Below, piece after piece: positions 28,877 to 36,560 of a DNA stretch of 64,000 bases. How positions within the stretch are numbered: position 1 is the stretch's first letter; each line of letters begins with the position of its first letter. The stretch lies in contig NZ_AP012547.1 in the NCBI RefSeq assembly GCF_000828635.1, positions 2,356,001 through 2,420,000 of the forward strand. Reading direction: 5' to 3'. Position numbers and translations under genes: made by a program. This DNA comes from Sulfuritalea hydrogenivorans sk43H (GTDB taxonomy: Bacteria > Pseudomonadota > Gammaproteobacteria > Burkholderiales > Rhodocyclaceae). A model generated the notes under the pieces. The model was not told where the DNA came from, searched no databases, and was given only the letters and a program-made list of their open reading frames with translations.

Positions 28877-30397
28877 ATGCCCGCAATCCGCCAGGAAGAT
28901 TTCATCCAGTCGATCGCCGATGCCTTCCAGTTCATCAGCTACTACCACCCGCTCGACTACATCACCGCGCTGGGCGCCGCCTATGAGCGCGAAGAGTCGC
29001 CCGCAGCCAAGGACGCCATTGCGCAGATCCTGACCAACAGCCGCATGTCGGCCGAAGGCCACCGCCCGATCTGCCAGGACACCGGCATCGCGCTGGTCTT
29101 CCTCAAGGTCGGCATGCAGGTGCAGTGGGACGCCACGCTCTCGGTGCAGGCCATGGTCGATGAAGGCGTGCGCCGCGCCTACGGCAATGCCGACAACCCG
29201 CTGCGCGCCTCGGTGCTGGCCGACCCCGCCGGCGCTCGCCGGAACACCAGGGACAACACCCCGGCCGTGGTGCATTACGAGATCGTTCCCGGCCATCATG
29301 TCGAAGTCATCTGCGCGGCCAAGGGCGGCGGCTCGGAAGCCAAGGCCAAGTTCGCCATGCTGAACCCGTCCGACGACCTCGTCGAATGGATACTCAAGAC
29401 CGTGCCGACCATGGGCGCCGGCTGGTGCCCGCCCGGCATCCTCGGAGTCGGCATCGGCGGCACGCCGGAAAAGGCCATGCTGCTGGCCAAGGAAGCCATC
29501 ATGGCGCCGGTGGACATCCAGGACCTGAAAGCCCGTGGAGCGAAAAATCGTGCCGAAGAGCTGCGCCTCGAATTGCACGAAAAGGTCAATGCGCTGGGCA
29601 TCGGTGCGCAAGGCCTCGGCGGCCTCACCACGGTGCTCGACGTCAAGGTGCTCGACTACCCGACGCACGCCGCCAACCTGCCCGTGGCGCTGATCCCCAA
29701 TTGCGCCGCGACGCGCCACATCCATTTCGAGCTCGACGGTTCCGGCCCGGCGAAGCTGACGCCGCCCAGCTTGGAAGACTGGCCGAAGGTCACCTGGCAG
29801 GCCGATGCCGCCACGGCCACCCGTGTCGACCTCGACAGCCTGACCAAGTCCCAGGTCGCCGCCTGGAAGCCCGGCCAGAAGCTCTTGCTCAACGGCAAGA
29901 TGCTCACCGGCCGCGACGCCGCCCACAAACGCATCGCCGACATGCTGGCGAAAGGTGAAAAGCTCCCGGTCGATTTCACCAACCGGGTGATCTACTACGT
30001 CGGTCCGGTCGATCCGGTCGGCAAGGAAGTGGTCGGCCCCGCCGGCCCCACCACCGCGACGCGGATGGACAAGTTCACCCGCATGATGCTGGAGCAGACC
30101 GGCCTGATTTCCATGGTGGGCAAGGCCGAGCGCGGCCCGGCAGCGATCGAGGCGATCAAGGACAACAAGTCGGCCTACCTGATGGCCGTCGGCGGCGCCG
30201 CCTACCTCGTCGCCAAGGCGATCCAGTCGGCCAAGGTCGTCGGCTTCGCCGATCTCGGCATGGAAGCCATCTACGAGTTCGACGTGAAGGACATGCCCGT
30301 CACCGTCGCCGTGGATTCACTGGGCACTTCGGTACACATCACCGGGCCGAAGGAATGGCAGGCGAAGATCGGCAAGATTCCGGTCAGAGTGGCTTGA
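28877..30397 (+). CDS. Fumarate hydratase, class I (iron-sulfur)
   Basis: A 506-residue class I fumarase, oxygen-sensitive, converting fumarate to malate in the citric acid cycle. The three cysteines expected to hold the [4Fe-4S] cluster are in RPICQDTG, AGWCPPG and IPNCAATRH. The C-terminal beta domain carries GPTTATRMDKFTRMML and GKAERGP. It begins with ATG behind AACGGAG. The length matches FumA/FumB-type enzymes. Confidence 0.93.
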   Translation: MPAIRQEDFIQSIADAFQFISYYHPLDYITALGAAYEREESPAAKDAIAQILTNSRMSAEGHRPICQDTGIALVFLKVGMQVQWDATLSVQAMVDEGVRRAYGNADNPLRASVLADPAGARRNTRDNTPAVVHYEIVPGHHVEVICAAKGGGSEAKAKFAMLNPSDDLVEWILKTVPTMGAGWCPPGILGVGIGGTPEKAMLLAKEAIMAPVDIQDLKARGAKNRAEELRLELHEKVNALGIGAQGLGGLTTVLDVKVLDYPTHAANLPVALIPNCAATRHIHFELDGSGPAKLTPPSLEDWPKVTWQADAATATRVDLDSLTKSQVAAWKPGQKLLLNGKMLTGRDAAHKRIADMLAKGEKLPVDFTNRVIYYVGPVDPVGKEVVGPAGPTTATRMDKFTRMMLEQTGLISMVGKAERGPAAIEAIKDNKSAYLMAVGGAAYLVAKAIQSAKVVGFADLGMEAIYEFDVKDMPVTVAVDSLGTSVHITGPKEWQAKIGKIPVRVA

Positions 30398-30415
30398 TAG
30401 CCTGACGCGGAACAG

Positions 30416-30853
30416 CTACGGCAACTGTTCGAGATCGTCGATATCACGTGGCCGGCCACTGGCCCGCTTGTTGGCCTTGAGATCGGTGAGCGCAACAAAA
30501 TGAATCGACAGCCCATCATGGACTGTGGTTTCTCGATTCGGCCAGGCGGCGTCAAAATCCACGCCGTCGATGTCGGTCAGCAGGTCGATGCGAAATGGCG
30601 GATAGCCGAGCTGCACCACGTTTTCGCGAAGCTCGAAATCCTGCTGCGAGAGCCCCACGTCGCCAAAGCCGAAGTCGCTCAACGCAGCCATCAATCGTTG
30701 GGCATTTTCCGGGCTGCGGCGAATCCAGATATCGAGATCGCCGGTATGGCGCGGCCGGCCATACAGCGCCATGGCATAGCCGCCCACTACGAGGTATTCA
30801 ACCCCGCGAGCGTTTAGTAACGCGACAAACTCTTTGAAGTCCCTGGACAGCAT
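30416..30853 (-). CDS. Nucleotidyltransferase-fold protein (MNT/AbiEii-like)
   Basis: A 145-residue protein with a minimal nucleotidyltransferase fold. VVGGYAMALYGRPRHTGDLDIWI gives the GG and D-x-D metal motif, and FRIDLLTDIDGVDFD supplies the third acidic position. Such proteins often form the toxin or antitoxin half of two-gene modules. The 62-residue gene upstream overlaps its start by 56 bases, so translation is coupled. It is isolated among housekeeping genes, convergent with fumarase. Confidence 0.72.
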   Translation of the reverse strand: MLSRDFKEFVALLNARGVEYLVVGGYAMALYGRPRHTGDLDIWIRRSPENAQRLMAALSDFGFGDVGLSQQDFELRENVVQLGYPPFRIDLLTDIDGVDFDAAWPNRETTVHDGLSIHFVALTDLKANKRASGRPRDIDDLEQLP

Positions 30854-30986
30854 CGGGATGGGATTCCAGCCAAGCCAGACGCAACATCTCGACGGCGTCA
30901 AGGCGCTGCGAGGGTGCGCGCGACAGCCAGTATTCGGTGTCGCGTGGTTGCTGATGAAGCGGGTGGCGAGCCACGACCTTTTCCAT
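30798..30986 (-). CDS. Small partner of the nucleotidyltransferase, 62 residues
   Basis: An open frame from ATG 30986 encodes a 62-residue basic protein with the stretch EYWLSRAPSQRLDAVEMLR followed by LQRVCRVTKRSRG. Short proteins of this pattern (YWLSRP-type motif, a helix, then LQRV-RV) commonly precede small nucleotidyltransferase genes. It overlaps the nucleotidyltransferase gene in another frame. A toxin-antitoxin-like or accessory role is inference. Confidence 0.6.
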   Translation of the reverse strand: MEKVVARHPLHQQPRDTEYWLSRAPSQRLDAVEMLRLAWLESHPDAVQGLQRVCRVTKRSRG

Positions 30987-31106
30987 GCCGTCATTGTAAC
31001 CCGAGCGAAGACTGGCAATGCTGGCATCAAGCGGCCCGCGACAAGCTAAACTGCCGGCCATGAATGCCTCATTCGCTCCAGAATCGGTGCTCCGCCCGGC
31101 ACAAAT

Positions 31107-31131
31107 CGCCGTATCGCCAGCGCCGACTTTC
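31107..31131 (-). repeat. 25-base dispersed repeat, copy 7 (upstream of murI)
   Basis: It is identical to the consensus. It is intergenic and ends six bases before the murI start codon, where a ribosome site is expected. Confidence 0.9.
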
Positions 31132-31136
31132 ACATC

Positions 31137-31898
31137 ATGATCGGTGTCTTTGATTCCGGCCTCGGCGGCCTATCGGTACTGGCGGCGCTGATCGATACGC
31201 TGCCGCGTGCCGACTTCAGCTATTACGCGGACACGGCCCACGTTCCCTACGGCAACAAGAGCGAGGAACAGATTCAGCGCCGCGTGCTGGCCATCGGCGA
31301 ACATCTGGCAGAGCGCGGCTGCAGCCTGCTGGTAGTGGCCTGCAATACCGCCACCGCCGCCGCGGTGCAGGCCCTGCGTGCCGCCCATCCGGGCGTCCCG
31401 GTGGTTGGCGTCGAACCCGGCATCAAACCTGCGGCGCAGGAGACGCAGAGCGGCCGCATCGCCGTGCTGGCGACGGAAGCCACCGCCAAGAGCCAGCGCC
31501 TGAAGCACCTGATCCGAGACCACGCCGGCCGCATCGAGGTCTTCGTCGAGCCCTGCCCCGGCTGGGCCACCCACGTCGAAATGCTGCAACTTGACGACCC
31601 GGCGCTGGCCGCCGACGTGCGCACCCGGGTCGAACCGCTGCTCGACCAGGGCGTCGATCGCATCGTGCTGGGCTGCACGCATTACAGCTTTCTTGCGCCG
31701 CTGCTGCGGAAAATCGTCGGCAGCCGCGCGCAGCTGGTCGATGTCGCCGATGCGGTCGCCCGCCAGACGCGGCGCCTTGCGGGCGGCCTGGCCGACGGCA
31801 CCGGCAAGCTGCACCTGCACGCTTCGGCGCATCCGGAGCGGCTGCACGCCGCCCTGCCGCGCCTGCACCTGGGGCACCTCTCGGCACGGATCGCCTGA
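31137..31898 (+). CDS. murI: Glutamate racemase
   Basis: A 253-residue glutamate racemase supplying D-glutamate for peptidoglycan. The N-terminal GVFDSGLGGLSVL, the first catalytic cysteine in VACNTATA and the second in LGCTHYSFL are all intact. The start is ATG 31137. It has no recognisable ribosome site, because the six bases before it adjoin a copy of the 25-base repeat. The next gene begins one base after its stop. Confidence 0.93.
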   Translation: MIGVFDSGLGGLSVLAALIDTLPRADFSYYADTAHVPYGNKSEEQIQRRVLAIGEHLAERGCSLLVVACNTATAAAVQALRAAHPGVPVVGVEPGIKPAAQETQSGRIAVLATEATAKSQRLKHLIRDHAGRIEVFVEPCPGWATHVEMLQLDDPALAADVRTRVEPLLDQGVDRIVLGCTHYSFLAPLLRKIVGSRAQLVDVADAVARQTRRLAGGLADGTGKLHLHASAHPERLHAALPRLHLGHLSARIA

Positions 31899-31899
31899 C

Positions 31900-32550
31900 A
31901 TGCGAATCGCGGCCCTCCTCGGCGCCAGCGGAGCGACAGGGCAAAAGCTCCTGCCACTGCTGCTTGACGATCCGCGCTACGACAAGATCATCACCCTGGG
32001 CCGCCGGGCGACGGGCCTGCGCCACCGCAAACTGGAAGATCGTGTCGTCGATTTTGAAAATCTGGCCGCCGGCTTCGACGGCCTGAAGGTCGATGATTGC
32101 TACTGCACTTTCGGCACGACGATCAAGATCGCCGGCTCGGAGGCCGCGATGACCCGCATCGACCATGACTTCGTCCTGGCATTCGCCAAAGCGGCCCTCG
32201 CGGCCGGCGCAACACGCTTCGCCTACCTCTCCGCCGCGAACGCCGACTCGCGATCGCCGGTGTTCTACGCCCGCCTGAAAGGCCGCACCGAGGAAGCGCT
32301 CAAGACGCTGGACTTCGCCGACTTGGGCATCTATCGCCCCGGCATGATCGTCGCCGAACGTACCGACCGGCGCTGGGCCGAATCGCTGCTCTTCCCCGCC
32401 CTGCCCCTGCTCGACAAGGTCATGATCGGCGGCCTCGCGAAATTTCGCTCGATCCCGGTGGAAACCCTTGCCGCGGCCATCGCCGCCTTCTCCATGCAAC
32501 GCGGGTGCGGGACAAGAATCCATCATTGGCAGGACATGGTCACCGCCTAA
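31900..32550 (+). CDS. NAD(P)-binding Rossmann protein (HTATIP2-like)
   Basis: A 216-residue atypical short-chain dehydrogenase-like protein. LLGASGATGQKLLPLLL at the N-terminus is the dinucleotide-binding loop, followed by TLGRR, CTFGTT and RFAYLSAANADSRSPVFYARLKGRTEEAL with the Y-x3-K pair. Family members bind NADPH, and some act as quinone or nucleoside-diphosphate-sugar oxidoreductases. It follows murI by one base and its stop overlaps that of relA on the other strand. Confidence 0.75.
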   Translation: MRIAALLGASGATGQKLLPLLLDDPRYDKIITLGRRATGLRHRKLEDRVVDFENLAAGFDGLKVDDCYCTFGTTIKIAGSEAAMTRIDHDFVLAFAKAALAAGATRFAYLSAANADSRSPVFYARLKGRTEEALKTLDFADLGIYRPGMIVAERTDRRWAESLLFPALPLLDKVMIGGLAKFRSIPVETLAAAIAAFSMQRGCGTRIHHWQDMVTA

Positions 32551-34748
32551 CGCCGCTGCGCGCTGATTACCCCCGGTACTTCGCGCAGGGCAGACAAGGC
32601 CTTTTGCAGCGCTGCCGTGCCCGACAGTTCGACGGTGAAGCCCATGTGGGCGACGCCCGCCTTGGACTGCGTCCTGACCGCCGTGACGTTGATTTTCTCG
32701 CGCGACAGGATGTCGGAAATGTCGCGCAGCAGGCCCTGCCGGTCGCCGGCATCCACCAGCAGATCGACCGGATAGACGGCGCCCGACTGCGCCCCCCACT
32801 CCGCGCTGATGACGCGCTCCGGATTGCGCGCCGCCATGTTGCGGAAGTTGATGCAGTCGACGCGGTGGATCGAGATGCCCTTGCCGCGCGTGACGAAGCC
32901 GGTGATGGCGTCGGGCGGCATCGGCTTGCAGCACTTGCCCACCTGCGTCAGCAGCTTGTCCACGCCGACCACGAGGATGCGGCTGTCGCCGGCCTTGCTC
33001 TTGCGCGTCTGGATTTCCGGCTCGGGTGGCAGTTCTTCGGCGCCGCCGCGCAAGGCGACGTCGATCGCCCGCATGCCGACTTCGCCGCGCGCCGCCGCGA
33101 GGAACAGCGCATCGGCGCTCTTCAGCCCGAGCTTCACCGCCAGTTCGTCGAGGTTGGCCTGGCTCTGCCCTTCGCGCTGCAATTCCTTGGTCACCAGAGC
33201 GCGGCCCTGCGCCAGCATCTCGGCTTCGTCCTGCGCCGCGAACCACTGTTTGGCCTTGGATCGGGCGCGCGACGTGACGAGGTAGCCCTGCGCCGGATTC
33301 AGCCAGTCGCGCGACGGACCGCCGCTCTTGATGGTGCTTATCTCGACGCGCTGCCCGTTGGCGAGCGGCGTGTTGAGCGGCACCATGTGGCCGTCGATCT
33401 TCGCGCCGCGGCAGCGGTGGCCGAGGTCGGTGTGCAGCCGGTAGGCGAAGTCGAGCGGCGTGGCGCCGCGCGGCAGGTCGATCACCTTGTCCTGCGGCGT
33501 CAGCACGTAAATCGTGTCGTCCAGCGCGGCGCGCTTGAACTGCTGCACCCATTCGGCGGAATCGGCGATTTCGTCGCGCCACGACAGCAACTGGCGCAGC
33601 CAGGAAATCTTGTCTTCATAGGCGCCACCGGCCTTGGCCGAACTGCCGGATTCCTTGTAGCGCCAGTGCGCGGCGACGCCCAGTTCGGCATGCTCGTGCA
33701 TCTCGCGGGTGCGAATCTGCACCTCCAGCGAGCGGCCGTCCTCGGCCTCCACCGCCGTGTGCAGCGAACGGTAGTAATTGCCCTTGGGATGCGAAATGTA
33801 GTCGTCGAATTCGCCGTGGATCGGCTGCCACAGATGATGGACGATGCCCAGCGCCGTGTAGCAATCCTTCACTTCGTCGACGATGATGCGCACGGCGCGC
33901 ACGTCGTAGACCTTCTCGAAGTCGATGTCCTTGCCGCGCATCTTGTTCCAGATGCTGAAGATGTGTTTGGGCCGGCCATAGATTTCGGCGCGCACGCCGA
34001 CCGCCGCCATTTCCGCCCGCAGGCGCGCCACGGCTTCGTCGATGAAGCTCTCGCGTTCCGAGCGCTTCTCGTCGAGCATTTTCGCAATGCGCTTGTAGAC
34101 TTCCGGCTCCAGATAGCGGAAGGACAGATCCTCCAGCTCCCATTTCACATGCCAGATGCCGAGCCGGTTGGCCAGCGGCGCATAGATCAGCAGGCTTTCG
34201 CGCGCCATCTCGTCGCGCTGGGCGCCGGGCTGGTTGTTGAGGAAGCGCAGGGTCTGCACCCGGCTGGCCAGCCGCAGCAGCACCACCCGAATGTCATCGA
34301 CCATCGCCAGCAGCATTTTGCGCAGGATCTCGGCTTGAGTCTTGACATCGACCCCGACCTCCGCCGCGCCTTCGCCTGCCGCCGCGCGCGTCAGCGGGCG
34401 CAAGCCGCCAAGCCGATGCAGCCCGGAGACCAGCCCCGTCACCGTGTCGCCAAAGCCGACTTTCAGGCGTTCGTTGCAGTCCTTGACGTGGTCGCTGGCG
34501 GCAAACAGCAAGGCCGCGATGCGTGCATCGGCATCGAGGTCGAGCGAAGCCACGATCAGGGCCATGCCCAGGGCGTGCTGCAAAATCGGTTCCCCGGTGC
34601 CGAGCAGCTTGTCGCCGTAAGCTTCGCGCGCCAGCGTCAGCGCTTCGTCGGCGCGCGCGACCGCGGCCTCGGGCAAGCCGAGACACAATTGCGACAGCGC
34701 GTCGGCTTCGCCGTTCGCCTGCCGGAGGGAATGCACCACGGAGACCAT
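32547..34748 (-). CDS. relA: GTP pyrophosphokinase RelA
   Basis: A 733-residue long RelA/SpoT homologue that makes (p)ppGpp in the stringent response. The HD hydrolase region is degenerate: ILQHALGMA...LLFAASD replaces the H...HD set, so the protein should be a synthetase only. The synthetase core shows EIYGRPKHIFSIWNKM, VYDVRAVRIIV and NYYRSLHT. TGS, zinc-finger (CCKPMPPD) and C-terminal ACT domains follow in order. A copy of the 25-base repeat encodes KVGFGDTV in the HD region. The start used is ATG 34748; its ribosome site is poor. Confidence 0.92.
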   Translation of the reverse strand: MVSVVHSLRQANGEADALSQLCLGLPEAAVARADEALTLAREAYGDKLLGTGEPILQHALGMALIVASLDLDADARIAALLFAASDHVKDCNERLKVGFGDTVTGLVSGLHRLGGLRPLTRAAAGEGAAEVGVDVKTQAEILRKMLLAMVDDIRVVLLRLASRVQTLRFLNNQPGAQRDEMARESLLIYAPLANRLGIWHVKWELEDLSFRYLEPEVYKRIAKMLDEKRSERESFIDEAVARLRAEMAAVGVRAEIYGRPKHIFSIWNKMRGKDIDFEKVYDVRAVRIIVDEVKDCYTALGIVHHLWQPIHGEFDDYISHPKGNYYRSLHTAVEAEDGRSLEVQIRTREMHEHAELGVAAHWRYKESGSSAKAGGAYEDKISWLRQLLSWRDEIADSAEWVQQFKRAALDDTIYVLTPQDKVIDLPRGATPLDFAYRLHTDLGHRCRGAKIDGHMVPLNTPLANGQRVEISTIKSGGPSRDWLNPAQGYLVTSRARSKAKQWFAAQDEAEMLAQGRALVTKELQREGQSQANLDELAVKLGLKSADALFLAAARGEVGMRAIDVALRGGAEELPPEPEIQTRKSKAGDSRILVVGVDKLLTQVGKCCKPMPPDAITGFVTRGKGISIHRVDCINFRNMAARNPERVISAEWGAQSGAVYPVDLLVDAGDRQGLLRDISDILSREKINVTAVRTQSKAGVAHMGFTVELSGTAALQKALSALREVPGVISAQRR
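34440..34464 (-). repeat. 25-base dispersed repeat, copy 8 (inside relA)
   Basis: It matches at 21 of 25 bases and is sense to relA, read as K-V-G-F-G-D-T-V. It lies in the inactive hydrolase domain. Confidence 0.65.
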
Positions 34749-34826
34749 GAGCGAATTATCCCATGCCGTGCATATCGCCTGGATACCGTCCCAGGCGCAG
34801 GCGCACTGGGACATAATCCCCCGTTC

Positions 34827-35717
34827 ATGAGGAATCCACTGCACGTCTCCCCCTACCTGCTGCTGACGCTGGCCAACCTGTTCTGGGCCGGCAACTGGGT
34901 CATCAGCCGCGCCTTTCGAGGCGAATTGCCGCCGGTCGCGCTGTCGTTCTGGCGCTGGGTGGTCGCGCTGCTGTGCCTGCTGACGATATCCCTGCCGCAT
35001 GTGCGGCGCGACTGGCCGCAACTGCGCGCCGCCTGGCACTGGCTGCTGCTGTTCGGCGCGCTCGGTACCGGCGGCTACAACGTGCTGGTCTATGGCGGCC
35101 TGCAATACACCACCGCGATCAACGGCACGCTGCTGAACTCCTTCATTCCCATCATGATCGTGCTGATTTCCTGGCTGCTGCAGGGCAAGCGCCTGCATGG
35201 CCGCGAGGCCGCCGGCATTGTGGTCTCCTTCATCGGCGTGCTGGGCATCGTCGCCCACGGCGACCTGCAGCGCCTGCGCGAACTGACGCTGAATGTCGGC
35301 GACCTCTGGATACTGGTCTCGGTGCTGGCGTGGTCGACCTATACCCTGCTGCTGTCGCGCCGGCCGGCCGTGCATGCGCTGTCCTTCCTGACGGCCATCA
35401 CCGTTACCGGGCTGGTCTTCCTGTTTCCCTTCTACGTCTGGGAAATGGCCCAGGGCCGCCATGTCATCGCCACGCCCGGATCGATCGCCGGCATCGTCTA
35501 TACCGGCGTCGGTCCCGCCTTCCTCGGCTACATCCTGTGGAATCGCGGCGTCGCCGAAGTCGGCCCGGCGCGCGCCGGGCTGTTCATGCACCTGGTGCCG
35601 GCCTTCGGCATCGTGCTGTCGATGATTTTCCTCGGCGAGACGCCGGCGCTCTACCACGCCATCGGCATCGGCCTGATCTTCGCCGGCATCTGGCTCAATA
35701 CCCGGCGCGTGACATGA
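34827..35717 (+). CDS. EamA-family (DMT) transporter
   Basis: A 296-residue inner-membrane protein with ten hydrophobic segments in two EamA repeats, the normal plan for drug/metabolite transporters. Typical stretches are ANLFWAGNWVISRAF in helix 1, TTAINGTLLNSFIPIMIVL and the second-repeat AWSTYTLLLSRR and YTGVGPAFLGYILWNRGV. Substrate unknown. It overlaps the mtfA start by four bases (ATGA), so the two genes are co-translated. CATAAT at 34812 may be a -10 box. Confidence 0.87.
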   Translation: MRNPLHVSPYLLLTLANLFWAGNWVISRAFRGELPPVALSFWRWVVALLCLLTISLPHVRRDWPQLRAAWHWLLLFGALGTGGYNVLVYGGLQYTTAINGTLLNSFIPIMIVLISWLLQGKRLHGREAAGIVVSFIGVLGIVAHGDLQRLRELTLNVGDLWILVSVLAWSTYTLLLSRRPAVHALSFLTAITVTGLVFLFPFYVWEMAQGRHVIATPGSIAGIVYTGVGPAFLGYILWNRGVAEVGPARAGLFMHLVPAFGIVLSMIFLGETPALYHAIGIGLIFAGIWLNTRRVT

Positions 35718-36478
35718 TCCGGAAACTCTCCGAATGGTGGCGGCAGCGGCAGGGAGAACGCCTCGACATCCCGGAGTCGCTATGGGATGAGGTCGAGGCC
35801 GGCCTGCCCTTCCTTGGCCACCTGAGCCCGGATGAGCGCGCGCACCTGCGCCAGCTTGCCCGCGAATTCATCGCCGAAAAGCAGTGGAGCGGCGCGCAGG
35901 GGCTGCAACTGACGCCCCACATCCAGTTGGCGATCGCCTTGCAGGCCTGCCTGCCGATCCTGCATCTGGGGCTGGGCTGGTATGCGGGCTGGGTCGGCAT
36001 CGTGGTCTATCCGGGCGATTTCATCATTCCGCGGCAAATGATGGACGAGGATGGCGTGGTGCATGAGTTCGACGACGAAGTCATGGGCGAGGCCTGGTAC
36101 GGCGGCCCGGTGCTGATTTCCTGGTTCGAGCATCCGGAGGACACCGACGGCATCAACGTCGTGATCCACGAATTCGCCCACAAGCTGGACATGAAGAGCG
36201 GCGACGCCGACGGCATGCCGCCGCTGCATGCCGGCATGTCGCGGCAGCGCTGGAGCGACGTCATGAGCACGGCCTTCGAGGATTTTCAGCGGCGCGTGGA
36301 TGGCGGCGAACAGACGCTGCTCGATCCCTACGGCGCCGAACTTCCCACCGAATTTTTCGCCGTCGCCAGCGAGGCCTTTTTCGAGACGCCGGAATTGCTG
36401 CGATGCGAATATCCGGAGGTCTATGAACAGTTGCGCAGCTTCTACTGCCAGAACCCTCTGATTCATGGCGCGCATTGA
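35714..36478 (+). CDS. mtfA: MtfA-family zinc peptidase
   Basis: A 254-residue M90-family protein. In E. coli MtfA binds and titrates the glucose regulator Mlc and has aminopeptidase activity. The zinc site HEFAH near residue 152 and the downstream glutamate in FFAVASEAFFETPELL are present. The N-terminal half has the expected DIPESLWDEV...LPFLGHLSPDERAHLRQLAREF. It is translationally coupled to the EamA gene. No Mlc or PTS gene is in the window. Confidence 0.9.
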   Translation: MIRKLSEWWRQRQGERLDIPESLWDEVEAGLPFLGHLSPDERAHLRQLAREFIAEKQWSGAQGLQLTPHIQLAIALQACLPILHLGLGWYAGWVGIVVYPGDFIIPRQMMDEDGVVHEFDDEVMGEAWYGGPVLISWFEHPEDTDGINVVIHEFAHKLDMKSGDADGMPPLHAGMSRQRWSDVMSTAFEDFQRRVDGGEQTLLDPYGAELPTEFFAVASEAFFETPELLRCEYPEVYEQLRSFYCQNPLIHGAH

Positions 36479-36560
36479 AAAACCTGATGACGGATCACCG
36501 AATGCGTAGTACAAATATGCCTTACTTAAGTTAGACGTTGCGTTGGCAAGGGCAAACCAC

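Noticed and set aside
29443-29470. Partial likeness to the 25-base repeat in fumarase (GVGIGGTP)
   Set aside because: The residues are a conserved part of class I fumarases, and only part of the consensus matches.
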